From the NCBI RefSeq assembly GCF_003258945.1, contig NZ_QLIX01000003.1, positions 124,001 through 188,000 on the forward strand: a stretch of DNA of 64,000 nucleotides. Direction: 5' to 3'. Position 1 is the stretch's first letter. Every line of letters starts with the position of its first letter. A model generated the notes under the pieces. That model did no database searches. It was not told the DNA's origin and was given only the letters and a program-made list of their open reading frames with translations. Source of the DNA: Roseicella frigidaeris (lineage in GTDB: Bacteria > Pseudomonadota > Alphaproteobacteria > Acetobacterales > Acetobacteraceae). Positions 26,729 through 35,795 of this stretch are shown piece after piece. A program made the position numbers and the translations under genes.

Positions 26729-29700
26729 CTACTCGGCGGCGACCGCGGCCGCCTCCTGCATCGGCACCGGCAGGTATTTGGCATATTCCTTCGGCACCAC
26801 GTGCCAAAAGGCGCCGCGCTCCTGCGACCAGTTGTTCAGGATGCGGGCGGCGAGGCGGGAGCCCGTCTCCTGGGCGTGCCGCTCCACCAGCCGCTTCAGC
26901 ACCCCCTCCCAATGCGGCGAGGCGAGGCGGGACCAGAGCAGGGTGTCCGGGTTCACCCGCTTCTCGAAGACCTCCTCCGGGTCGTAGAGGAAGGCCATGC
27001 CGCCGGTGAAGCCGGCGCCGAAATTGTCGCCGACCTGGCCGAGGATGACCACCGTGCCGCCGGTCATGTACTCGCAACCATTGGCGCCGCAGCCCTCGAC
27101 CACCGCCGTCGCGCCCGAGTTGCGGACGGCGAAGCGCTCCCCGGCCTGGCCGCCGGCGAAGAGCTCGCCCGCCGTCGCGCCATAGAGGCAGGTGTTGCCG
27201 ATGATGGCGTTCTCGTTCCAGACCAGGGTGGAGGAGGGCGCCGGGCGGACCACGATGCTCGCCCCCGAGAGGCCCTTGCCGACATAGTCGTTGGCGTCGC
27301 CGAAGACCTCGAGCTTGAGGCCCTGGACGGCGAAGGCGCCGAGCGACTGGCCGGCGGTGCCGCGGAGCCGCACCGCCAGATGGCCCGGCTGCAGCCCGGA
27401 CATGCCGAATTTCCGGGTGATCTTGCTGCTGATCTTGGTGCCGATCGCCCGGTGGGTGTTCCGGATGTTGTAGGCGAGCTGCATCTTCTCGCCGCGCTCG
27501 AACAGCGCCGCGGCGTCGCGGATCATGTCGGCGTCTAGCGTCTCCGGCACCTCGTTGCGGCCCTCCAGCGTGCAATAGGCGGCATGCGGGCCGGCATCGG
27601 CCTGGACCAGGAGGGGGTTCAGGTCGAGGTCGTCGAGATCCTCCGAGCCGCGGCTGACCTGCTTCAGCAGGTCGGTGCGGCCGATCACGTCGGTCAGCTT
27701 GCGGTAGCCGAGCCGGGCGAGGATCTCCCGCACCTCCTCGGCGACGAATGAGAAGAGGTTGATCACCTTCTCCGGGCTGCCGGCGAATTTCTCCCGCAGC
27801 GTCTCGTCCTGGGTGCAGACGCCGACCGGGCAGGTGTTGCTGTGGCACTGCCGGACCATGATGCAGCCCATGGCGACCAGGGAGGCGGTGCCGATGCCGA
27901 ACTCCTCGGCGCCGAGCATGGCGGCGATGACCACGTCGCGCCCGGTCTTGATGCCGCCATCGGTCCGCAGCTTCACCCGGTGGCGCAGCCGGTTGAGCTG
28001 CAGCACCTGATGCGTCTCCGACAGCCCCATCTCCCAGGGCAGGCCGGCATACTTGATGGAGGAGACGGGCGAGGCGCCGGTGCCGCCGGAATGGCCGGAG
28101 ACCAGGATCGCATCCGCCTTCGCCTTGGCGACGCCGGCGGCGATGGTGCCGATGCCGGAGCGGCTCACCAGCTTCACGCAGACCGAGGCCTCGGGGTTGA
28201 TCTGCTTCAGGTCGTAGATGAGCTGCGCCAGGTCCTCGATCGAGTAGATGTCGTGGTGCGGCGGCGGCGAGATCAGCGTCACCCCCGGCGTCGCGTGCCG
28301 CAGCCGGGCGATCAGCCCGGTGACCTTGAAGCCCGGGAGCTGGCCGCCCTCGCCGGGCTTGGCGCCCTGCGCGACCTTGATCTCGATCTCCTTGCAGTTG
28401 TTCAGGTACTCGGCGGTGACGCCGAAGCGGCCCGAGGCGATCTGCTTGATGGCGCTGTTGGCGTTGTCGCCGTTGCCGCGCGGCTTCGCCCGCGCCGGAT
28501 CCTCGCCGCCCTCGCCGGAATCCGAGCGGGCGCCGATGCGGTTCATGGCGATGGAGAGCGTCTCATGCGCCTCCGGGCTCAGCGCCCCGAGGGAGATGCC
28601 GGGCGCGACGAGGCGCTTGCGGATCTCGGTGATGCTCTCCACCTCCTCGAGCGGGATCGGCGTCGCCGCCTCGGTGCGGAAGTCGAGCAGGTCGCGCAGC
28701 GCCACGGGCGGGAGCTTGCGCACCGCCTCGGAGTAGCGCTTGAAGGTCTGGTAGCTGTCGGTCTCCACCGCCTTCTGCAGGGTGTGGATGAGGCCGCCGT
28801 CGAAGGCGTGGCTCTCGCCCCGGAGGCGCCGCTTGTAGAGGCCGCCGACCGGCAGCGTCACCGCATCGGCGTCCCAGGCGGTGCGGTGCAGCGCCAGCAC
28901 GCGCCGCGCGATGCCCTGCAGGCCGATGCCGGAGATGCGCGACGGGATGCCGGGGAAGAACTCGGCGACCAGGGCGCGGGAGAGGCCGATGGTCTCGAAA
29001 TTCATGCCGCCGCGGTAGCTGGAGAGGACGGAGATGCCGATCTTCGACATCACCTTCAGCAGCCCCTTGTCCACCGCCTTCTTGTAGCGGGCGACGCAGT
29101 CGGCGAGCTTCAGCTCGCCGAACAGCCCGCGCCGGTGGCGGTCGGCGATGCTCTCCTGCGCCAGATAGGCGTTCACCGTGGTGGCGCCGGCGCCGATCAG
29201 CACCGCGAAATAGTGCACGTCGACGCATTCGGCGGTGCGGACATTGAGGCTGGTGAAGGTCCGCAGCGAGGTCTTCACCAGATGCGAGTGGACGCCGCCG
29301 ACGGCCAGGATCATCGGGATCGGCGCCCGCTCCGGCCCCTGGTGCTCGTCGGTCAGGATCACATGCGCGCAGCCGCTGCGCACGCCCTCCTCCGCCTCGT
29401 GGCGGATGCGCTCCAGCGCCCGGCGCAGCCCGGCCGCGCCCTCCGCGGCCGGCCAGGTGCAGTCCACCTCATGCGCGGTGGCGCCCATGTAGTGCCGCAT
29501 GCCGGCGAACTCGGCGTTGGAGAGCACCGGGCTGTCCAGCATCAGCATGTCGCACTGGGTCGGGTCCTCGTCGAGGATGTTCCCGAGATTGCCGAGCCGG
29601 GTCTTCAGCGTCATCACCCGCGTCTCGCGCAGGCTGTCGATCGGCGGGTTGGTGACCTGGCTGAAGGTCTGGCGGAAATAGTGGTGCAGCCCACGATACT

Positions 29701-31255
29701 GGCCGGAGAGCACGGCGATCGGCGTGTCGTCGCCCATGGAGCCGATGGCCTCGGCCGCCTCCTCCACCATCGGGTGCAGGATGGTCTCCAGCTCCTCCAG
29801 CGTGTAGCCGACGGCGAGCTGGCGCCGCCGCAGCTCCTCGCCCTGGATGTGCACCGGCTCGCCCTGCTCGGCGCGCACGATGCCGTCGATGCGGATCGTG
29901 CGGTTGGTCCAGTCGCCGAAGGGATGGCGGGCGGCCAGCATGTCCTTCAGCGCCGCGTCGGTGTAGAAGCGGCCGTCGCTGAGGTCGACGCCGATGCACT
30001 GGCCCGGGCCGACGCGGCCCTTGGCGACGATCGCCTCCTCCGGCAGCTTCACCATGCCGGTCTCCGAGCCGACGATGAGCAGCCCGTCCGCGGTCTCGGT
30101 GTAGCGCAGCGGCCGCAGCCCGTTGCGGTCGAGCCCGGCGACCACCCAGCGGCCATCGGTGCCGCAGATGGCGGCCGGGCCGTCCCAGGGCTCCATCACC
30201 GCGTTGCAGTAGAGGAAGAACTCGCGGTGCGATTCCGGCATGGTGGCGTTGTTGCCGATGCTCTCGGGGATGAGCATGGCCTTGGCCATCGGCGCGTCGC
30301 GGCCGCCGCGCACCAGCAGCTCGAAGACGTTGTCGAGCGTCGCGGTGTCGGAGCCGCCGGCCTGCACCACCGGCTTGATGTCCTCGAGATAGGGGTCGAG
30401 GAGGGCGTGGGAGAGCCGCGTCTCGTGGCTCTTCATCCAGTTGGCGTTGCCGTGGACGGTGTTGATCTCGCCGTTATGGGCGATGGTGCGGAAGGGCTGC
30501 GCCAGCCGCCAGGTGGGGAAGGTGTTGGTGCTGTAGCGCTGGTGGTAGATGGCGAAGCGGCTGACGAAGCGCTCGTCGAGCAGGTCCGGGTAGAACTCGG
30601 TCAGGTGCTCGGCGAGGAACATCCCCTTGTAGATGAGCGAGCGGGAGGAGAGCGAGCAGAGGTAGAGCTCGGGGATCTGCGAGGCGATGGTCTGCTTCTC
30701 GATCCGCCGGCGGATGACGTAGAGGTCGCGCTCGTAGACCTCGGCCTCGCGCTGCTCCGGGTCGTAGACCAGGATCTGCTCGATCTCCGGCCGGGTGGCG
30801 TTGGCCTTCTCGCCGATGCAGGCGACGTTGATCGGCACCTGGCGCCAGGAATAGATGGCGTAGCCGGCGGCGAGGATCTCGGTCTCGACGATCTGCCGGC
30901 AGCGCTCCTGCGCACCGAGGTCGCTCTTCGGCAGGAAGACCATGCCGACCGCGATGCGGCCCGGGCGCAGCCGGTCGCCGCCGCGCTGCACCACCTCGGC
31001 GAAGAAGTCCTGCGGGATCTCGATATGGATGCCGGCGCCGTCGCCGGTCTTGCCGTCGGCATCGACGGCGCCGCGGTGCCAGACCGCCTTCAGCGCGTCG
31101 ATGCCGGCCTTGACTACCTGGCGGCGCGGCTTGCCGTCGAGCGCGGCGACGAGGCCGACGCCGCAGGCATCGTGCTCGGTCAGGTCGAGCTGCGCCGCAT
31201 CGGCCAGTCGGGCGGCCTCGGCGGGGAAGCGGGCGGCGAATTCGGTGGCGCTCAT
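26729..31255 (-). CDS. gltB: Glutamate synthase (NADPH) large subunit
   Basis: A 1508-residue subunit that transfers the glutamine amide to 2-oxoglutarate, forming glutamate. The start MSATEFAARFPAEAARL at 31255 leaves a short propeptide before the catalytic Cys31 (HDACGVGLV), as in Azospirillum GOGAT. Then come the glutamine amidotransferase domain, the FMN-binding synthase domain (VSGHSGGTGASPVSS, LRTDGGIKTGRDV), the 3Fe-4S cluster (MVRQCHSNTCPVGVC) and the C-terminal beta-helix (GKGLSGASIVVRP, GNTCLYGATAGELFAGGQAGERFAVRNSGA in parts). Last gene of gltD-DUF2059-gltB. Confidence 0.98.
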   Translation of the reverse strand: MSATEFAARFPAEAARLADAAQLDLTEHDACGVGLVAALDGKPRRQVVKAGIDALKAVWHRGAVDADGKTGDGAGIHIEIPQDFFAEVVQRGGDRLRPGRIAVGMVFLPKSDLGAQERCRQIVETEILAAGYAIYSWRQVPINVACIGEKANATRPEIEQILVYDPEQREAEVYERDLYVIRRRIEKQTIASQIPELYLCSLSSRSLIYKGMFLAEHLTEFYPDLLDERFVSRFAIYHQRYSTNTFPTWRLAQPFRTIAHNGEINTVHGNANWMKSHETRLSHALLDPYLEDIKPVVQAGGSDTATLDNVFELLVRGGRDAPMAKAMLIPESIGNNATMPESHREFFLYCNAVMEPWDGPAAICGTDGRWVVAGLDRNGLRPLRYTETADGLLIVGSETGMVKLPEEAIVAKGRVGPGQCIGVDLSDGRFYTDAALKDMLAARHPFGDWTNRTIRIDGIVRAEQGEPVHIQGEELRRRQLAVGYTLEELETILHPMVEEAAEAIGSMGDDTPIAVLSGQYRGLHHYFRQTFSQVTNPPIDSLRETRVMTLKTRLGNLGNILDEDPTQCDMLMLDSPVLSNAEFAGMRHYMGATAHEVDCTWPAAEGAAGLRRALERIRHEAEEGVRSGCAHVILTDEHQGPERAPIPMILAVGGVHSHLVKTSLRTFTSLNVRTAECVDVHYFAVLIGAGATTVNAYLAQESIADRHRRGLFGELKLADCVARYKKAVDKGLLKVMSKIGISVLSSYRGGMNFETIGLSRALVAEFFPGIPSRISGIGLQGIARRVLALHRTAWDADAVTLPVGGLYKRRLRGESHAFDGGLIHTLQKAVETDSYQTFKRYSEAVRKLPPVALRDLLDFRTEAATPIPLEEVESITEIRKRLVAPGISLGALSPEAHETLSIAMNRIGARSDSGEGGEDPARAKPRGNGDNANSAIKQIASGRFGVTAEYLNNCKEIEIKVAQGAKPGEGGQLPGFKVTGLIARLRHATPGVTLISPPPHHDIYSIEDLAQLIYDLKQINPEASVCVKLVSRSGIGTIAAGVAKAKADAILVSGHSGGTGASPVSSIKYAGLPWEMGLSETHQVLQLNRLRHRVKLRTDGGIKTGRDVVIAAMLGAEEFGIGTASLVAMGCIMVRQCHSNTCPVGVCTQDETLREKFAGSPEKVINLFSFVAEEVREILARLGYRKLTDVIGRTDLLKQVSRGSEDLDDLDLNPLLVQADAGPHAAYCTLEGRNEVPETLDADMIRDAAALFERGEKMQLAYNIRNTHRAIGTKISSKITRKFGMSGLQPGHLAVRLRGTAGQSLGAFAVQGLKLEVFGDANDYVGKGLSGASIVVRPAPSSTLVWNENAIIGNTCLYGATAGELFAGGQAGERFAVRNSGATAVVEGCGANGCEYMTGGTVVILGQVGDNFGAGFTGGMAFLYDPEEVFEKRVNPDTLLWSRLASPHWEGVLKRLVERHAQETGSRLAARILNNWSQERGAFWHVVPKEYAKYLPVPMQEAAAVAAE

Positions 31256-31278
31256 GACGATACGCTCCCTACACGGAT

Positions 31279-31797
31279 CTAGAGATTGAGGCCGCGGGCG
31301 CGCAGCGCCTCGCGGTGCTTGGCCAGGGCGGCGGCGGCGACGCGCGCGCCCCAGGCCTGGCCGAAGCGCATCGATTCGGCGAAGACCTCGGGCATCAGCC
31401 CGCGCAGCTTCGCCCCGACCAGGGTGGCGTAGAACTCGGCGACCTGCCGCATCTCCGCGGGCGTCAGCCGCCCGGCATAGATGGCCGCCGTCGCCTCCAC
31501 CACCTCGCCGGCCCGGGCGCGGAATTCGGGCATGACGAACTCGTCGACCAGCGACGCCACCTGCGCCTCGGGCAGCCGCGGCGCCTGCTGGCGCAGCGCC
31601 GCGATCATCGGCGCGCGCATCTGGCCGATCATGTCCTCGACCTGCCCCTGCAGGCCGAGCGAGGCGACGAGGCCGCGCGCCGCGGCGAGGGCCTGCGCCG
31701 AGCCGGCCCCGTCCGTCCTGGCCTCCTCCGCGCGCGCGGGCATGGTGGCCAGCAGCGCGGCGCAGGCGAGGGCGGGGAGGAGCCGCCGCGGCCTCAT
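31279..31797 (-). CDS. DUF2059 periplasmic protein
   Basis: A 172-residue protein with signal peptide MRPRRLLPALACAALLATMPARA followed by a helical DUF2059 domain (GLQGQVEDMIGQMRAPMIAALRQQAP and GEVVEATAAIYAGRLTPAEMRQVAEFYATLVGAKLRGLMPEV in parts, containing the family's PAEM/FY pattern). Function unknown. It is coupled to gltD by ATGA and ends 23 bp before gltB, so it is inserted within the glutamate synthase operon, which is not explained by known GOGAT biochemistry because it is exported. Confidence 0.85.
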   Translation of the reverse strand: MRPRRLLPALACAALLATMPARAEEARTDGAGSAQALAAARGLVASLGLQGQVEDMIGQMRAPMIAALRQQAPRLPEAQVASLVDEFVMPEFRARAGEVVEATAAIYAGRLTPAEMRQVAEFYATLVGAKLRGLMPEVFAESMRFGQAWGARVAAAALAKHREALRARGLNL

Positions 31798-33242
31798 TCC
31801 GCCGCCACGGCGAGCTTGCCGCCAGCCTTGGCCCGCACATAGGCGTCGATCTGGTCGGCGGCGTCGCGGCCGTCGCGGATCGCCCAGACCACCAGCGAGG
31901 CGCCGCGCACGATGTCGCCGCCGGCGAAGACGCCGGGCAGTTCGGTCATCATGGTGCGGTGATGCACCTTCAGCGTGCCCCAGCGCGTCACCGGCAGGCC
32001 CGGCTCCTCGAAGGCGCGCGGCAGGTCCTCGGGGTCGAAGCCGAGCGCCTTGATGGCGAGGTCGCAGGGGATGGTGAAGGCGCTGCCCGGGATCGGCGCC
32101 ACCTGCTGCCGGCCCGTCGCGTCCGGCAGGCCGAGATGCATGCGGGTGGCGCGCAGGCCGGTGACCGCGCCCTCGCCGAGGAAGGCGTCGGGCGCCGCCA
32201 GCCAGGCGAAGTCCACGCCCTCCTCCTCGGCATTCTTCACCTCGCGCATGGAGCCCGGCATGTTGGCCTTGTCGCGCCGGTAGAGGCAGGTGACGGCCGT
32301 CGCGCCCTGGCGCACGGCGGTGCGCACGCAATCCATGGCGGTGTCGCCGCCGCCAACGACGACCACGCGCTTGCCCTTGGCGTCCAGCGCGCCGGAGGCG
32401 AATTCCGGCACCGGGTCGTCGAGGTTGGACCGGTTGGAGGCGGTGAGATAGGCGAGCGCCGGGACGATGCCGGAGAGCTCGCTGCCGGGGCAGTCGATGT
32501 CGCGCGCCTTGTAGACGCCGGTGGCGATGAAGACCGCGTCATGCCGCTCGCGCAGCGTGGCGAGGGAGATGTCCTGGCCGACGGCGCAGTTCAGGTGGAA
32601 CTGGATGCCGCCCTGCTCGAATTGCTGCCAGCGGCGCAGCACCACCGCCTTGTCCAGCTTGAAGTTCGGGATGCCGTAGATCATCAGGCCGCCGACGCGG
32701 TCATAGCGGTCGTAGACATGCACCTGGTAGCCGCGCAGGCGCAGCCGCTCGGCGGCGGCGAGGCCGGCCGGGCCGGCGCCGATGATGCCGACGCTCTGCG
32801 CCAGCTCGGCGCGCGGCCGCGGCGGCTTCACCCAGCCCCGCTCCCAGGCGGTGTCGGTGATGAAGCGCTCGACCGCGCCGATGGTGACGCTCTCGAACCC
32901 CTTCTCGATGACGCAGTTGCCCTCGCAGAGCCGGTCCTGCGGGCAGATGCGGCCGCAGATCTCGGGGAAGGTGTTGGTCGCGGCGGAGACCTCGTAGGCC
33001 TCCTCGAGCCGGCCCTCGGCGGTCAGCTTCAGCCAGTCGGGGATGTTGTTGTTCAGCGGGCAGTGCACCGAGCAGAAGGGCACGCCGCACTGGCTGCAGC
33101 GGCTGGCCTGCTGCGGCGCGGAGGCGGTGTCGAACTGCTCGTAGCGGTAGATCTCGCCGAAATCCGACCGGCGGGCCGCGACGTCGCGCTTCTCCGGCTG
33201 GGCCTGGGAGAGTCGCACGAATTGCAGCATCCGTTCGGCCAT
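31794..33242 (-). CDS. gltD: Glutamate synthase (NADPH) small subunit
   Basis: The 482-residue FAD subunit passes electrons from NADPH to GltB. Eight N-terminal cysteines for two 4Fe-4S clusters are visible: Cys49, 52, 57, 61 (CSQCGVPFCSVHC) and Cys96, 100, 106, 110 (CGRICPQDRLCEGNC). FAD binding GIIGAGPAGLAAAERL begins near 152; the NADPH site is VVVGGGDTAMDCVR. First gene of the operon with DUF2059 and gltB. A loose sigma-54-like sequence lies at 33341-33356 upstream. Confidence 0.98.
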   Translation of the reverse strand: MAERMLQFVRLSQAQPEKRDVAARRSDFGEIYRYEQFDTASAPQQASRCSQCGVPFCSVHCPLNNNIPDWLKLTAEGRLEEAYEVSAATNTFPEICGRICPQDRLCEGNCVIEKGFESVTIGAVERFITDTAWERGWVKPPRPRAELAQSVGIIGAGPAGLAAAERLRLRGYQVHVYDRYDRVGGLMIYGIPNFKLDKAVVLRRWQQFEQGGIQFHLNCAVGQDISLATLRERHDAVFIATGVYKARDIDCPGSELSGIVPALAYLTASNRSNLDDPVPEFASGALDAKGKRVVVVGGGDTAMDCVRTAVRQGATAVTCLYRRDKANMPGSMREVKNAEEEGVDFAWLAAPDAFLGEGAVTGLRATRMHLGLPDATGRQQVAPIPGSAFTIPCDLAIKALGFDPEDLPRAFEEPGLPVTRWGTLKVHHRTMMTELPGVFAGGDIVRGASLVVWAIRDGRDAADQIDAYVRAKAGGKLAVAAE

Positions 33243-33482
33243 GGCGCGGTCCTTGCATGCACATGAAACGGGCAGACGCGGATAGGCGCCCCGGACCCTG
33301 CCCCGGACACGCGCACCCCGCCGCCCTTTGCGGCGTTGTGCGCAGCAATAGGGCCATGGAACGGGGGAGGCGAGTCCTTTTTCGATGTAAGGACAGAAAA
33401 GCTGCCCTATTTTTTTGGAATCGCCTTACCCGACTCTGAATGCTGCCGCATGCCCGCGCTTTATTGGTCCGAATCGGACCTT

Positions 33483-34442
33483 TCAGCCGGCGAGCGCCGG
33501 CCGCCGCCCGCCGCCCGGCCGGAACCGCGCGAGATAGGCCGGCACCACCGCCTCGACCGATTTCGGCGTGATGCCGAGGTCCGCCAGCCCCGGCGCCCCG
33601 GCGGCGGCCACATTGTCCTGCCCCAGCATCAGCAGCTGGTCGCGGGTGAGCGGCGGGGTGGGCAGCAGCTCGCCGAGCCGCGCCTGCAGCCGCGCCAGCC
33701 CCATCGGCATGTCCCACAGCCGCCGGCGATGGCCGGTGACGTCCAGCACCAGGCGCAGCAGGTCGCGGAAGCGCATCACCCGCGGCCCGCCCAGCTCGTA
33801 GGTGCGCCCGGGCGCGTCCTCGCGCAGCGCCGCCGCCAGCACCGCCTCCGCCACGTCCCCGACATAGACCGGCTGGAAGCGCGTATCCCCGGCGATCACC
33901 GGCATCACCGGCAGCATCCGCGCCAGGCCGGCGAAGCGGTTGAAGAGCTGGTCCTCCGGCCCGAAGACGAGCGAGGGCCGCAGGATCACCGCCTTCGGGA
34001 AGGCGGCGCGCACCGCCGCCTCGCCCTCGCCCTTGCTCCGCCCATAGGCCGAGGGGCTGGCCCGGTCGGCGCCGATCGCCGAGACATGCACCAGCCGCTC
34101 CGCCCCCGCCTCGGCGGCGAGCCGCGCGACGGTGCCGGCGCCCTCGGCCTGCAGCCGGCGGAAATCCCCGGCCTGCCGCTCGTGCAGGATGCCGACCAGG
34201 TTCACCACCAGATCCGCCCCGGCCACCGCCCGGCCGACGGCGCCGGCATCGGCGACGCTCGCCGCGAGCGGGACGATCTGCCCGACGCGCCCCTGGGTCT
34301 GCAGGAAGCGGGCGCCGGCCGGGTCGGTGACCGCGATGCGCACCACGTAATCCTCCTGCGCCAGCCGCCGCACGACGTAGCGGCCGAGGAAGCCCGAGCC
34401 CCCGAAGACCGTGGCGACCTTGCGTACCGTGCTTGCGCGCAT
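33483..34442 (-). CDS. Complex I NDUFA9-subunit-like NAD(P)-binding protein
   Basis: A 319-residue atypical SDR. The nucleotide-binding motif is VFGGSGFLGRYVVRRLAQ (residues about 12-29); VNLVGILHER, LVHVSAIGADRASPSAYGRSKGEGE and ILRPSLVFGPEDQLFNRFA are characteristic of the NDUFA9 family. In alphaproteobacteria and mitochondria this protein binds the peripheral arm of NADH:ubiquinone oxidoreductase with a structural NADPH. No nuo genes are nearby. Divergent from the tRNA-Leu gene. Confidence 0.9.
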   Translation of the reverse strand: MRASTVRKVATVFGGSGFLGRYVVRRLAQEDYVVRIAVTDPAGARFLQTQGRVGQIVPLAASVADAGAVGRAVAGADLVVNLVGILHERQAGDFRRLQAEGAGTVARLAAEAGAERLVHVSAIGADRASPSAYGRSKGEGEAAVRAAFPKAVILRPSLVFGPEDQLFNRFAGLARMLPVMPVIAGDTRFQPVYVGDVAEAVLAAALREDAPGRTYELGGPRVMRFRDLLRLVLDVTGHRRRLWDMPMGLARLQARLGELLPTPPLTRDQLLMLGQDNVAAAGAPGLADLGITPKSVEAVVPAYLARFRPGGGRRPALAG

Positions 34443-34758
34443 GCTGGCTGGGCTCCCCGAGAGATCCGCACCGGCCGCGGCGATGCGCCCTCCGTGAACG
34501 CAGCGCCGCGGCCATCCGTTGGTTGCGGGGCGGCGCGCCCCGGGCCGCCCCGGCCCGCGCGCGTCGCCCCGGCCGGCGCGGCCGCGCCCCGCGACCGCCG
34601 CCCGACCGTTGCGGGCCGACGATATGGCCGCCCCCCCCTTGTCGCCAAGCCGTCGCCCCCGCCGCCAGTTTCGCCGCCGAGGCCGCTTGACGCTCCCCCG
34701 GCCGCGGCTCTATGTCCGCGCTCCCGGCGGGCACCGCCCCGTCGGCTCCGCACCCTGT
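34443..34758 (+). promoter_or_regulatory. Intergenic region with tRNA-Leu promoter
   Basis: Very GC-rich DNA without a supported gene between the NDUFA9-like gene and tRNA-Leu. The only clear signal is a promoter near its right end: TTGACG (34687-34692) and TATGTC (34711-34716) with 18 bp spacing, 42 bp before the tRNA 5' end. Nothing else was recognised. Confidence 0.6.
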
Positions 34759-34845
<87 letters not shown>

Positions 34846-34969
34846 CTTCCCTCGGCGGGCCGCTTCCCGCGGCGCGGAAGTCTCCGCCGGCGACGGCCCC
34901 GCTGACCACCTCTGGGGCCCCGTGCGAACCATCCTCTTCTCGCGCGGCGCCCCTTCAGGGAGCCCCGCC

Positions 34970-35593
34970 GTGATCCATCTGCACCGGCACGACCTGCCCG
35001 ATGGCCTGACCCTCGGCCCGGTGGTGGCGATCGACACCGAGACGATGGGCCTCAACCCCCATCGCGACCGGCTCTGCCTGGTGCAGCTCTCGGCCGGCGA
35101 CGGCGACGCGCATCTGGTGCAGATCGTCCCGCCCGCCCTGGGCGGCCACGGCGCCGACTGCCCCAACCTGAAGCGGCTGCTCGCCGATCCGGCGGTGACC
35201 AAGCTGTTCCACTTCGCCCGCTTCGATTGCGCCGCGCTGCAGCTGCATCTCGGCGTCACCGTGGCGCCGGTGATCTGCACCAAGGTCGCCGCCAAGCTGG
35301 TCCGCACCTTCACCGACCGGCACGGGCTGAAGGATCTCTGCCGGGAGCTGCTCGGGGTCGAGATCTCCAAGCAGCAGCAGAGCTCGGACTGGGGGGCGCC
35401 CGAGCTCAGCCCCGAGCAGCTCGCCTATGCCGCCTCGGACGTGCTGCACCTGCATGCGCTCTGGGCGCGGCTCGAGGGGCTGCTGCGGCGCGAGGGGCGG
35501 CTGGCGCTGGCCGAGGCCTGCTTCCGCTTCCTGCCCACGCGCGGCGCGCTCGACCTCCTCGGCTACGACGAGCCCGACCTCTTCGCCCACTGA
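34970..35593 (+). CDS. Ribonuclease D-like 3'-5' exonuclease (short form)
   Basis: A 207-residue DEDDy exonuclease with only the catalytic domain; it lacks the two HRDC domains of E. coli RNase D. Exo I is AIDTETMGLN (Asp22, Glu24), Exo II FHFARFDCAAL, Exo III YAASDVLHLHALW (Tyr and Asp). The GTG start at 34970 is chosen because GGGAG lies eight bases before it; an in-frame start 16 codons upstream (34922) is possible. It probably trims tRNA or other structured RNA 3' ends; it follows tRNA-Leu directly, although a functional link is not implied. Confidence 0.92.
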   Translation: MIHLHRHDLPDGLTLGPVVAIDTETMGLNPHRDRLCLVQLSAGDGDAHLVQIVPPALGGHGADCPNLKRLLADPAVTKLFHFARFDCAALQLHLGVTVAPVICTKVAAKLVRTFTDRHGLKDLCRELLGVEISKQQQSSDWGAPELSPEQLAYAASDVLHLHALWARLEGLLRREGRLALAEACFRFLPTRGALDLLGYDEPDLFAH

Positions 35594-35597
35594 GGCC

Positions 35598-35619
35598 GCC
35601 CGCCGGCCTTCCGGCGGGC
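35598..35619 (+). terminator. Terminator of the RNase D gene
   Basis: A perfect 9-bp stem GCCCGCCGG/CCGGCGGGC with loop CCTT starts four bases after the stop codon. No U-run follows, as usual in this GC-rich genome. Confidence 0.6.
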
Positions 35620-35673
35620 CACCCGGCCCGGGCCGGCCTTGGCATGATTCTTGTTCGATACGGGGACGGCTCA

Positions 35674-35702
35674 TTGACCCCTGCCGCGCCACGCCCCATA
35701 CA
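35674..35702 (+). promoter_or_regulatory. Sigma-70-type promoter for the lptC-lptA-lptB operon
   Basis: TTGACC (35674-35679) and CATACA (35697-35702) are separated by 17 bp, about 95 bp upstream of lptC. A sigma-54-like TGGCAT-N7-TTG element lies further upstream (35639-35654), see findings. Confidence 0.5.
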
Positions 35703-35795
35703 TCGCGACGTGGACCCGATGCCTCGCGCCCCCCTGCCGATCCATGACCATCGCGCCGGGGGCCCGCCCCGGCCGGGGAGGCCCGGCTGCCGGTG

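Noticed and set aside
27842-31282. Open frame of over 1100 codons antisense to gltB
   Set aside because: Shadow of gltB caused by high GC; no domain, no ribosome binding site, and gltB is certain.
31279-33242. Frameshift or pseudogene between gltD and gltB
   Set aside because: The intervening frame is a complete signal-peptide protein with its own start and stop, and both flanking genes are intact.
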